Of a stretch of DNA of 64,000 nt, positions 53,150 through 62,494 are shown piece after piece (position 1 is the first letter of the stretch; every line of letters begins with the position of its first letter). The DNA is from Apoderus coryli (taxonomy: Eukaryota > Arthropoda > Insecta > Coleoptera > Attelabidae). The position numbers and the translations under genes are program-made. The notes beneath the pieces are model-generated. The model had not been told where the DNA came from and searched no databases. It worked only from the letters and a program-made list of their open reading frames with translations. The stretch spans positions 32,269,902 to 32,333,901 of the forward strand of contig OU452198.1 in assembly GCA_911728435.2 (NCBI GenBank), written 5' to 3'.

Positions 53150-54118
53150 GCCACTGGTATTATCGATACTAGTTGGGATTTTTATATAGATATTTTCTCT
53201 TAGTTTGGGAGATATAATATTTTTGTGAATATTATTTTAAATAGATTGGTAACAAATGTTCCTAAACTGTCCTTTTAGTCATAAAATTTAAGGGTCTGTT
53301 TTCTATCTATCTTATCGTTTATTGATATGGGTTTTACGAAAAGCAATAAACACATCTACAAGTGGGTACATGAATAACAAAAATATATAATTTTTGTCTC
53401 TTTTCTTTGTTCAACTTTTAGAGTGTTTTCTTGTTCGAAGAATGACATGTTTTAGTTACAGAGTGGTCTCACTTTTGAACATCGAAATACCTTCATGTAA
53501 ATTAAATGTCAGACTTTTATCATTATATACAGAAGCAAATTCACGGTTTCCCATATCAAATAATATATATAAAGGGCGAATAAAAAAAGAATGGGTTTTT
53601 GTCCAGTCGCTGATTCGGGAAACTGAGAAGTCATTATAAAATCGTATTGTTTCTTGCTTTACAAATGGTAGTGACTGGTTAATCTTTTGAACGAACTCCA
53701 ACATAAGATACCTAAGTATCAACAATCATTATTACCGTCGACATAAAAAGGTATTTTATTTCTAAGACGTAAACTACTATTCACCCTGTAGCTGTATTTG
53801 TATAAGAATATATTTAAAAAATGCTCTTTTCTTATTGGTCATTTTTCATTCTGTAGTACGTACTTGTCATTTTTATGAGGCAATTTTGGAAAGGCGATAG
53901 GTCTTTCAAGTTAGATTCGTTTTAGCCTTGGTAGAGTCTAGATGTGATTGCTAATTGTATAAAGTTTCTTAATAATAATCGAAGTTCAAGTTCAGTAAGT
54001 TCTTTGTTAATTCTTTTAATTGAAGGCCTTTTTGTTTCCAATCAATTTTTATACAGATTAAGTTGTTTCTTTTAGTAATTGAAATAAATTCAGTTTTCAA
54101 TTATAATTAAAGTTTCGT
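53150..54118. other. No gene recognised
   Basis: AT-rich. An 89-codon minus-strand frame (53456-53725) with QKINQSLPFVKQETIRFYND looks protein-like but is unassigned. CACCCTGTAGCTG at 53,782 is another mariner-type end motif. Confidence 0.35.
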
Positions 54119-54128
54119 ATAGGAATTA

Positions 54129-54959
54129 CCTGAGGGGGTAAACATTGGAGGGACATTGGTTAACAACCTAAGGTTCGCCGATGATACTGCCATAATGACG
54201 GAGAGTGCAGAAGATCTTCAAACCCTGTTGGAAAGAGTCAATCGAGAGTGTGAAGAGGTGGGACTCCCTATAAACACGCAGAAAACTAAAATGATGGTCA
54301 TAAGCAAAAACCAAAATATTAACCCTATTCTCACAGTAAATGGAAACCGAATAGAGCAGGTCCAAAAATACAAATATCTCGGCTCTGTCATAAATTCTGA
54401 AATGGACCCTGATCAGGAAATTAAGATCAGAATTGAAATGGCTCGAAAGGCATTTATGAAATATTCCACAATGCTTACAAACAGAGATCTAAATCTTGGC
54501 ATCAGATTGAGATTCGTGGAGTGTTATGTGTGGTTAGTGTTAATGTACGGAGTGGAAACTTGGACGCTAAAGACTCAAATGATTAAAAAGCTCGAAGCAT
54601 TTGAGATGTGGCTCTATAGGCGCATTCTGAAGATACCTTGGACTGATAGGATAACCAACGACGAATTGTTGAGACGCATCGGCCGAAAACGAAAACTGCT
54701 CACAATCATTAAGACAAGAAAACCATCGTACATAGGACACATATTACGCAATGACAAATATCTACTGTTACAAAATATTATGCAGGGCAGAATTGAGGGG
54801 AAGAAGGGTATCGACAGAAAGAGAAAATCCTGGCTCCGAAATCTTAGAGAGTGGACAAATCTCAGCGTTGGAGAACTGTTCCATGTTGCAAAAGACAGAG
54901 AAGAATTTATAAAAGTGGTCGCCAACCTTCTGTGAGAAGACGGCATGAAAAGAAGAAGA
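54129..54959 (+). mobile_element. RTE-type LINE, recent 5'-truncated insertion
   Basis: A 10-bp target duplication ATAGGAATTA flanks it (54119-54128 and 54960-54969). The insert holds only the last third of the ORF and a short 3' end AAAAGAAGAAG. Intact duplication and an uninterrupted frame point to a relatively young copy. Confidence 0.88.
54137..54935 (+). pseudogene. RTE-type LINE reverse transcriptase, C-terminal third (open)
   Basis: The frame is open from GVNIGG before the ATG at 54156 to the stop at 54,933. It starts with NNLRFADDTAIM, the catalytic motif 5 in its FADD form, followed by KYKYLGSVINSE, LMYGVETWTLKTQMIKKLEA, FEMWLYRRILKIPWTDRITN, YIGHILRNDK and RKRKSWLRNLREWT. The order is that of RTE-clade elements (BovB-like endonuclease-reverse transcriptases). 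Motifs 1-4 and the endonuclease are absent due to 5' truncation, so it cannot be active, although no stop or frameshift occurs in 259 codons. No C2H2 finger is present, unlike the other RTE-like family in this window. Confidence 0.88.
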
Positions 54960-55261
54960 TAGGAATTAATATAATTATTCGTAATTATATTAATTTTCCT
55001 ATTTTAAGTTGTACAAGTAATGACTAAGATTTTCTTCTAAATTTTCATTATCGTTTAATTGATTTATCCTTTTAGGAACATTTGTTAAAGGCACCAAACA
55101 TAATAAATTTATTACTTACAGATGTTGTATGATATTTACAAAAATATTAGACTTTCAGACATGTTAGGTATAAAACTGAGAGAAAATATCGAAAACTATC
55201 CAAATATATATACCGGGTAGGACAAAAGTAAATTCTATTGCCAGTGTGTCTTTGTTTTGTT

Positions 55262-55436
55262 ACAGGAGTACCATCAACGATGTCTTAGAAGAATTCTTAG
55301 AATTAAATGGCAGGACCGACGAACAAACATCAGCTTTCTGGAGGAAGCTGAAAGAACTAGCATTGAGACGATGATTGTCAGGCACCAGCTACGATGAACT
55401 GGCCACGTAATCCGCATGCCAACGGAACGCCTTCCG
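55262..55436 (+). pseudogene. RTE-type LINE C-terminal fragment
   Basis: Reads YHQRCLRRILRIKWQDRRTN, ISFLEEAERTSIETMIVRHQ, then a stop for Trp and TGHVIRMPTERLP. Same family as the pieces at 21.6 and 53.0 kb, here about 58 codons. Ends abruptly near 55,436. Confidence 0.75.
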
Positions 55437-55439
55437 AAG

Positions 55440-56465
55440 TTTTTGTTCTAATATCAAATTATTATTCATTCCTTTTTAATTAAAAATTTCCTATTATTAG
55501 TTATTTCAGTAACAACTATTTAATCTCATACAATAAAGTACAAATGGTATAATAATACTCTTGTGCATGCTGCAGGTCAACCGGTATAAATCAGAACCAA
55601 GCGCGCCTCCCAACTGCCTCCAGAAAAGAGTGGCGACCGATAGACAATATTTCGGGTAGATTTCATAGTGATTTTACTGTCTATGTTTAAATATACTAAC
55701 GTTAGATATGCCACATGGAGCTTAAAAGAGAACGAAAATGACTTATAACAGCCTGCTCCATTGAAATTCTTATTCAAATTTATGCAAAACTGAAAATGCT
55801 AACTAACATCAGTAGTAATAAAAATATGATATCGCGGTATGAACGTAACGAGGCTGAATGGACGCTCTATGTTTAGGGGCTGCACGAGTGGCGTTAATGA
55901 CGTAACAATAATGGTTGTTTGCCAATTAATATCCCATTAAAAACGTTTAGACGCCAACCATATTTATTATGCGTAAATAAACACCCTCCTACTCCCTGAA
56001 AATATCCTATATATATACATATCATTATTCGTTCGTTTCACGTTTTTGTTTTTTAACTAATGGACGATTCATTTACATAAAATCAACATATTGTTCATTA
56101 ACATAAAATGCTTCTGAGTATTTATTCACACATAATGAGGAACCAATGAAAATATAAAGGGTGTCGAAAATAAAAAAATAAACTGGTGCCCTGTCACCTC
56201 ATAATACTGCACAGGAATAGCACCGGCATCTATACGAGCAAAATACTTTCTTAGGTTGACTACATACAAGAGATCTTGGTCAACCCGTTGAAATGTCTCC
56301 GCTTTCGAAGAGTACGATTAGAATATCTTTCATGGCTTCCAAAGCATTGCAACATGCAAGACCATACACCAGATCCATATCTGCATACTCAATATGTCTG
56401 TATGCTATGTTTCAAATTAATTTACTATTAAATTAATCCAAAAATTGTAAGTTAATGTCGAATTA
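55440..56465. other. No gene recognised
   Basis: AT-rich, no recognisable element. Small frames on both strands only. Confidence 0.35.
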
Positions 56466-56471
56466 AAGGAC

Positions 56472-56992
56472 ATTTGCCTTCTCTATCAAGACAGTCTGCC
56501 TTTGCCAGATCCTTATAGAAGATCCTGCTTATTTTCCCATGAACAGAGGGTGCTTGAAATTTCCAATTCGACGTATTTCAGAATTTGTGGGGTCCTTGTT
56601 GAATCAACCTATATGAAGTTTTAATTGTTTTGAATCAGCATCTTTAAGTTCAAATGTTGCAAGAACTACTGTTTTAGATGCAAACAATAAAACTACATGT
56701 TGAGATTTTCCTAATTTAAGAAGTCTCCATTCTTAGGAAATTTCATTCCATAGTTCTTCGCAGTTATCAGGTTGTTTTCCCTCTCTATACTCTACACAGT
56801 CTGCCTTTGCGACATTCTTATAGAAGGTCCTGCTAATTTTCCCATGAACAGATCATACCTGAGATTTCCAATTGCAATTCATGGTGCGCGCGTGTGTGTC
56901 AGAATTTGCGAGGTCCTAGTTGAACCAACGACCTATGAAGGTTCAATTGTTTCGAATCCGCGTCTTTAAGTTCAAATGTTGCAAGGACTAGT
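56472..56992 (-). repeat. Tandem duplication of about 305 bp with coding-like minus strand
   Basis: Two copies (56472-56690 and 56777-56992) share CAGTCTGCCTTTGC, TTTTCCCATGAACAGA and TTTAAGTTCAAATGTTGCAA. On the minus strand both read VLATFELKDADSKQL followed by (N/K)LH. The upstream copy continues from ELWNEIS and EWRLLKLGKSQHVVLLFAS. Unit 2 also carries a CGCGCGTGTGTGTC insertion. No family recognised. It could be a decayed, duplicated exon or a piece of an unknown element. Confidence 0.55.
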
Positions 56993-56999
56993 GAGTTTA

Positions 57000-57690
57000 G
57001 ATAATATAAATATATTCATTTTTTTTTTTACAAAATTTAGAATGAATTTAATTTCGTATTTTAAACTCTATAGTCAGAGCTGCATTTAGAGGCCTTAAGC
57101 TGTATTCTTTGTTAAAGATATTAAGCGTTATTGAATAAACACTTGGTGGCAATAGACCTTAAGTTTCGAGCGTACTTCATTTATAATTGATAAGAGTGTC
57201 TTATTCTTTGTAGGTAGGTACTATAACAAAATCAATTAAGTACATAAGTCTGCCGCCATTTGTGTCCTCTAAGATTATTTGTAGAGACAATTAAAAAAAA
57301 ACTGTTCCCTCCTTCTCCTCGCTTTACAAAACGAGTCTTTTAAGACATCACTGATGAGTCGTCGATCAAGGAAACGACCATCTGATGAAAGTACAGTATT
57401 TAACAGACAAACAACTCTCAAGTATAAATACTTGATTGGATACTTGGATTCAGATGAATTTTCGTTTTTCCTGATCGATTTTGAGGATTGCAATATAACA
57501 ATTATTTCATGATTTTGACATTCAAATTTCTCAAAAACTAAACGTTTGGGCTGGAATGAATGTTGCTTTTTTTCTACCAGTTAATCTTAAAGGAGAAATA
57601 TCCTTGCAACTGTTATAAAAGTCGATCCGGTATTGACATACATTCTTCAACATAATGACAAGCAGAATGAGTAGATATTTCAACAATATG
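57000..57690. other. No gene recognised
   Basis: AT-rich. It contains the decayed hammerhead at 57346-57387. Nothing else is recognised. Confidence 0.35.
57346..57387 (+). ncRNA. Decayed satellite-type hammerhead
   Basis: CTGATGA, GTCG and GAAA are retained and the flanking bases resemble the 336-bp satellite. Stem I is CATCA/TGATG where the satellite has CACCA/TGGTG, a compensatory change. Stem II (GTCG/CAAG) and stem III (ACGACCAT) no longer pair well, so it is probably inactive. Confidence 0.5.
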
Positions 57691-57692
57691 TA

Positions 57693-58596
57693 GAATCTGC
57701 TTACTGTCAACTTTCTCTTCGTCAGTATTAAATGGAACTGATTTCAATTTTCATGTCCTCAGGAATATAACTATTATTCAATTCGTCGGATTTAAGACAA
57801 AAACCATTAAAACGACTGAAACTATGTGGTCGTTTTGACTTTTTTCAAGCCTTCAGCAGTGCGACAACTAAATGGACGCCTTTGATCTCGTTATACGTCG
57901 CACCAGAGGGCCTTAATCCCATGCCCTTGAGCTTTGTCTAGGATGCTAACCCACCATCTTACTCACGCATCCATTGACACCCCAGCAACCGATTGCAGCA
58001 GTGCTGGAGTCTCCAATCGTCGTAGACAATATTCCATGGGGTCGGACTTCAGTTTCAGGGGTCTTGTGATTGCTGATGTGCGGCAGCATTACCACGTTAA
58101 AAATCTCACGCACAGGCGTATTCCAACGAAGGAGCAATCCAAACGTCACCCTCAAAAGCCCTGCGGCGGTCGAAGAGTCGCGACGGGCAGCAGGATTGTG
58201 TGATCTGGAAGCTCTTAGGCGGCGAGTATGTGATGACTGTTCAGCTTCAGGATTTGGGACAGTGGAGCTGCTCGTGTCCTGCATTTGTGACTGAGCAGTC
58301 CTTTTTACAGTCCACTCTGCTCACCCCACATGGGGAGGGGGCTATAGAAGGTGCCCTAAACATAGTCAGTCCACCCATCCGCCTGTCTGGAAAAGCGTGT
58401 CCAGCTGCTAACTGCTTTAAACGCAAAATGCTTAAAAATGATGAACCTGCTTACTATCAACTTTCTCTTCGTCAGTATTAAATGGAACCGATTTCAATTT
58501 TCGTGTCCTCAGGAATATAACTCTTTATCAATTCGTCGAATTTAAGACAAAAACCAATAAAACGACTGAAACTATGTGGTCGTTTTGACTTTTTGA
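57693..58596 (+). repeat. Region enclosed by direct repeats of about 155 bp
   Basis: The repeats at 57693-57848 and 58442-58596 share CTGCTTACT, GTCAGTATTAAATGGAAC and ACTATGTGGTCGTTTTGAC. They enclose about 590 bp of notably higher GC content with overlapping open frames on both strands, none of which I recognise. The repeats lack TG..CA ends and there is no primer site, so an LTR interpretation is not supported. It may be a small unknown element or a duplication. Confidence 0.6.
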
Positions 58597-58601
58597 GCGA
58601 A

Positions 58602-58853
58602 AGTTACATTTCGCTTGTCTAACTTTATTATGCTATTCTACGACTACGTTTCGACGATGGTTTATCGCGAAAAAGAATGACATGAAGAAGGCGCTATAAT
58701 GTTAATTTATATTTAAATTTTAATAACAAACTGCATTAGAAAGAAACACAAAAGCGAAAAAGAATGACCTGAAGAAGACGATAAACCATCGTCGAAACGT
58801 AGTCGTAGAATAGCATAATAAAGTTAGACAAGTGAAATGTAACTTTCGCTAAA
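58602..58853. mobile_element. Fold-back element carrying a hammerhead ribozyme
   Basis: Arms 58602-58672 and 58782-58853 are inverted repeats (GCGAAAGTTACATTTC outer end, CTACGACTACGTTTCGACGA inside). Between them GCGAAAAAGAATGAC occurs twice directly. The right side carries a complete hammerhead; the left-side counterpart (minus strand) has lost its first core strand. Confidence 0.7.
58765..58805 (+). ncRNA. Hammerhead ribozyme-like motif (variant core)
   Basis: Stem I GAC/GTC (extendable by a T-G pair), CTGAAGA (58769-58775), an extra A, perfect stem II GACGAT/ATCGTC with loop AAACC, GAAA, palindromic stem III ACGT, and A58801 at the cleavage site. The core is intact except for the extra nucleotide. 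Confidence 0.65.
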
Positions 58854-58859
58854 AATTCA

Positions 58860-59225
58860 AAAAAAAAAATTAAAAGGAAAAATGGTTCAAGAACATAAAA
58901 AAGAAAGAAATTTTTTTATTTTATATGATTTCGTTTAGTTTTTTTCTATTAAAAAACCTCCCCTGGTATCACTGCATATTTTATTTTTTCTTCTCAAAAA
59001 TGGTGCATTTGATCGACAGTAAGCCAGCAAAGACTTTTTTTTTGTTAGTCGAAGTTTCAGGCTACTCAGATTTATTTAATTTGTTTTTTGTCTTTCTTAT
59101 ACAGGGTGTTAAAAATTTAAGCATTAACGTCTAATACTTAGAGTCCGCCCCTGGTAAAATAAAAAAGTCAAATTAGTTTCAAGAACATTATTCCTCTCTT
59201 ATGTACATCATAACAAAAATTTTGC
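58860..59225. other. No gene recognised
   Basis: AT-rich; TACAGGGTGTTAAAAATT at 59,101 is a mariner-type end motif. Confidence 0.35.
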
Positions 59226-59549
59226 TTTCCCGCATAGGGAATTATTGTGAACGCGCTAAAAAAAATTTGAGAGAAAAACGGATATAACCATTTTCAAATT
59301 CCTTGAGACGATTCAGACCATTTCCAGATGGAAGTCTATCTGTCTGTGTGTCTCTGTGTATGTTTTTTCCAGGATGGCGCCTAATCGGTTGGTTTAACCA
59401 AGTGAGCTAAATTTTGGGGTATGAGTTTGGGGGTCCTAGGATGAACCCATTAGTTTGTGATTGAAACCGCCAAATTTTCAAATATCAGTAGGGGTCGTTT
59501 TAAATCATTTTTTTTCTGCTTTACAGCGCTAAGTCACTTTTGATATTGT
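59226..59549 (+). mobile_element. Composite repeat copy 2: 5' body
   Basis: TTTCCCGCATAGGG, GTCTGTGTGTCTCTGTG, GTGAGCTAAATTTTGG and TTTACAGC match copy 1. A deletion removed the part around CCCTGTGATAGAGG. Interrupted at 59,550 by a 640-bp insertion and resumes at about 60,190. Confidence 0.8.
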
Positions 59550-60189
59550 CACACCCTGTATATTGTAATAAAAAATATTGCATCCGGTCGAACTAGGTAT
59601 TTAAGCTGATTAACAATGAATAATAACATAACATTGGTATTGTATCTACAAAATACACAAATTGCTGATTCAACAAAAAACGGTACGACCGACGCTAAGA
59701 ATAAACAATTTCATTGGTCTCTATTCGAAAGAGTGGAAAAAAGTAAAGTTATAAATATTGTTGTAACAGGAAGTTACAGGGGATTTAGATTTGCACTTCG
59801 GTGTAACAAAGTTTGAAGAGAGTGGTTGGAAATTTGTCGGCTCGGACCATGAAGTCTCTACGCGTTGGAGCACATATGTGTCCGAATGCTCCTCCAGGTT
59901 CTCTATCCTCTCTAATAAAACCAAAAAAAACATAATCAATAAAATTCAACCCCTTCTCGATATTCAATATTTATTTTAACAAAGTGAGCCCCCTTACTTG
60001 AATTTTCTAGTACAATCTGTGACATGGTGCAGGCGCCGGATCCAATAAATTGAGTTTTTCGTATACTTTCTAATCTTATTGTGATATGGTCGAGGCGCTG
60101 GGATTTATCTAACTTTCCATTTTATTTCAACCTATGTTTTCTAATTATATTTCCTTTAAATTAATTATTCTTAAAAATTTATTTTTTTT
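59550..60189. mobile_element. Insertion in composite repeat copy 2
   Basis: Begins GTCACACCCTGTATATT and ends TTTTTGTGAC, so short GTCACA/TGTGAC inverted ends are visible, next to an ATATT sequence on both sides. Internal frames (59616-59816 and neighbours) are not recognised. A DNA transposon with a TACAGGGTG-type end is the best guess. Confidence 0.45.
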
Positions 60190-60415
60190 GTGACAATATT
60201 TGCCCCCCTAATTCGCAAGAAGTTTGCGTTTAAAAGTTCACTAGTTGGATAGTATAACTCTTATTAGAATATAATAAAGTAATTTGAAAAGGCTTTTTGG
60301 CGTCATTGATACAGCGTGCGATTCGCATGAGGAAGGTTCAGGTTCGAATCCCAGCTCTGGCAATATTTTTTTTTCTACTTTTTGAATAAAGTAGTTAGTT
60401 TTTTACGTTGTTAAA
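60190..60415 (+). mobile_element. Composite repeat copy 2: tRNA-like 3' part
   Basis: TTGCCCCCCTAATTCGC joins the body, then GATACAGCGTGCGATTCGCA, a perfect B box GGTTCGAATCC and CAGCTCTGG, ending in GAATAAAGTAGTTAGTTT. Anticodon-loop-like TTCGCAT is again tRNA-Ala-like. Confidence 0.8.
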
Positions 60416-60419
60416 AAGT

Positions 60420-61620
60420 TTTGGGGGGACACAACCGATTTTCTATGTTCTACAGAGTACTTTAAAGCTTATTCAAGAAAAACGGATTTTGGTGCCGATA
60501 TCTACGGGAAGGAAATAATTATAAAAACTTGTCACCCGTTTTTCTTTTCATTTTCCTGCTGCATCTGTGAGATTTCCCACATTTTCCGCGACATCCTGTA
60601 TATAAACATTAAAATATATATACAGAGTGTTCCATAATATATGGGACGCATTTACAGACGTGATAGGGCATCTCAAAAAAATTAAAAAAAGGATAAACCG
60701 ATGTCCAAAGCCCCTATTTGTATCCGAGATACAGGGTGTCAAAGTTCTATTTGTGTTATAAATCTTTGTCCAAGAATTTGTTAATCAGTAAATTGAACAA
60801 TTAATTTTTGACATTTTCAACTGTAATAATAAAATTCTGTTTTGTTGGCCTACTTGTGAAAAAAAAAAAAAAAAGTACTTGGGATTGTAAAAGTAGTCAT
60901 CGGCAGTAAATCCTAGAGAAAAACTATTTTTGTCGGAAAACGAGCATTTTTCAACACAAAAAGCAGAAGACATAAAAGTTTCTTAATTGAATTGGAAATA
61001 TTACTTTATTATTCTTTAACATCAGAGGCGTTCCAGGAAAAAGCTTGGGGGGAATGAAAACATTTAACCGCTGCAAATGTGTCACCCTGATTACTTAACA
61101 TTAAATTGCTTTTAATATTGAGTTTTTGACGTGTAATGAGCGTACCAAATTTAAATTTACCAGACGAAAATAAATTAGAACTTTGACACCCTGTATCTCG
61201 GACACAGTTGCCCTCTCCTACCCCTCCTTGATGGTACAACCGGTACCTAATACCTAACAAATGATTGACATAGTCACATACATACACGCGTTGAAGACAA
61301 AATAAGAAAAAGGAATACCAACTTAGACACTGTCCATTAAATCTTGAAAATGCGATGATAATCATTATAAAACTGGTTTTTGATAGCTGCTACTATAATA
61401 TACACTGGATGGAACCGACCGGACTCTATATGCATCGTCTTTGCCCTTCTTGAGATGATGCATGATGGCTTTTGTCGACTCTTTGGCTACTGTATAACGC
61501 GCTTGATTATTATTAGGTATTTTTTCTTTAGGTAACGTCTTTTTTGCGGTGATGTCGATATTATCAGTATTTTTATGGAATTTAGTAAATAGTATTTGAG
61601 CATTATTCGTGATCAAATTT
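60420..61620. other. Mariner-type inverted repeat debris; no gene
   Basis: TATCCGAGATACAGGGTG with TCAAAGTTCTA (about 60,720-60,750) and the inverted TAGAACTTTGACACCCTGTA (about 61,180-61,200) form imperfect ends of a roughly 500-bp element. TACAGAGTGTTCCATAAT precedes at 60,621. Minus-strand frames (61009-61365, 61365-61616) are not recognised. Confidence 0.4.
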
Positions 61621-61624
61621 AGGA

Positions 61625-61835
61625 ATATTAAGTAAATAATAATAATAATAATTGGCCTTTATTGAAAGAAAACAAAAAAAATATACAAATACAATTGAAT
61701 TTTCAAAACTCAAGTAGGTATCAATAAACAACAAATAAAATTGCAAAATTTTGTGTGCAGCTACAACCTGGCAAAATCTAGCTCGCTTGGCTATTCTACT
61801 TAACCAGACCATAGACAGAAGATAAAAAAGAATAC
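61625..61835 (-). mobile_element. LINE 3' end, minus strand
   Basis: On the minus strand coding-like NQTMVWLSRIAKRARFCQVV is followed by an AT-rich 3' region ending CAATAAAGGCC and ATT repeats at about 61,640, the usual LINE terminus. Confidence 0.55.
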
Positions 61836-61914
61836 ATTAACAATCAGGCAAATCACGCTCAACATTCTTAGTTACAATCAGCATTAAGTATAGTGGATCA
61901 GACAGGTAATTATA

Positions 61915-62490
61915 CTATAATAATAATAATAATAGCTTTATTGCCCAACAGATTTACAAAATCCTTTTACAGGACAATTCCTAGATACAAAAACTTTATT
62001 ACATTCATATCTTAAATTCTAGATTAAATTAAAAAAAAAAAGAACATCAAAATTCCAAAACAGCTTGAACAACACGTTCAAATTTACTAACACTATCAAA
62101 AAATATATCAAAACAGTGACTTAATTCATTAAATTTAACAGTCATTACATAGAGTAGGGATCTCAAGAGAACATTAGTCCTAGCACGCTCACATCTAAAC
62201 AAACAATCGTGTCTAGTGGAAATTCTGGGAATATTAAAGTTTAGTTATGAAATAATATAAGAACAATCACCTTGTTATGGAGAATATTATACAAAAACAT
62301 TAAAGATTACAAAACACGACGAAGTTCAAGACTTTGCATTGAAAATCGAGCTAAAAGAAGTCCCTGATCGTATCCTCGAGTTGGAGAAGCGCCATCCTGC
62401 TTCCAGACCAAATATTTCAAAAATCTACGTTGTATTTTTTCTAATGACTGCTTATGATATGAATAAAATGGGGATCAAATGATAGATCCA
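61915..62490 (-). pseudogene. CR1/Jockey-type LINE C-terminal relic
   Basis: The minus strand reads in shifting frames SSHKKYNVDF, WSGSRMALLQLEDTIRDFF, LNFNIPRISTRHDCLFRCE, RARTNVLLRSLLYVMTVKFN and ELSHCFDIFFDSVSKFERVV. This is the end of the ORF in CR1/Jockey-like LINEs. The 3' UTR ends in AATAAAGC followed by TATTATTATTATTATAG at about 61,920. Multiple stops; reverse-transcriptase domain absent. Confidence 0.7.
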
Positions 62491-62494
62491 TACA

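Noticed and set aside
57934..58481. Overlapping frames on both strands as a host gene
   Set aside because: Open frames in three or more phases are explained by the higher GC content; no domain was recognised.
57693..58596. LTR retrotransposon with 155-bp LTRs
   Set aside because: The repeats lack TG..CA ends, no primer site or purine tract is visible, and the interior has no retroviral-type domains.
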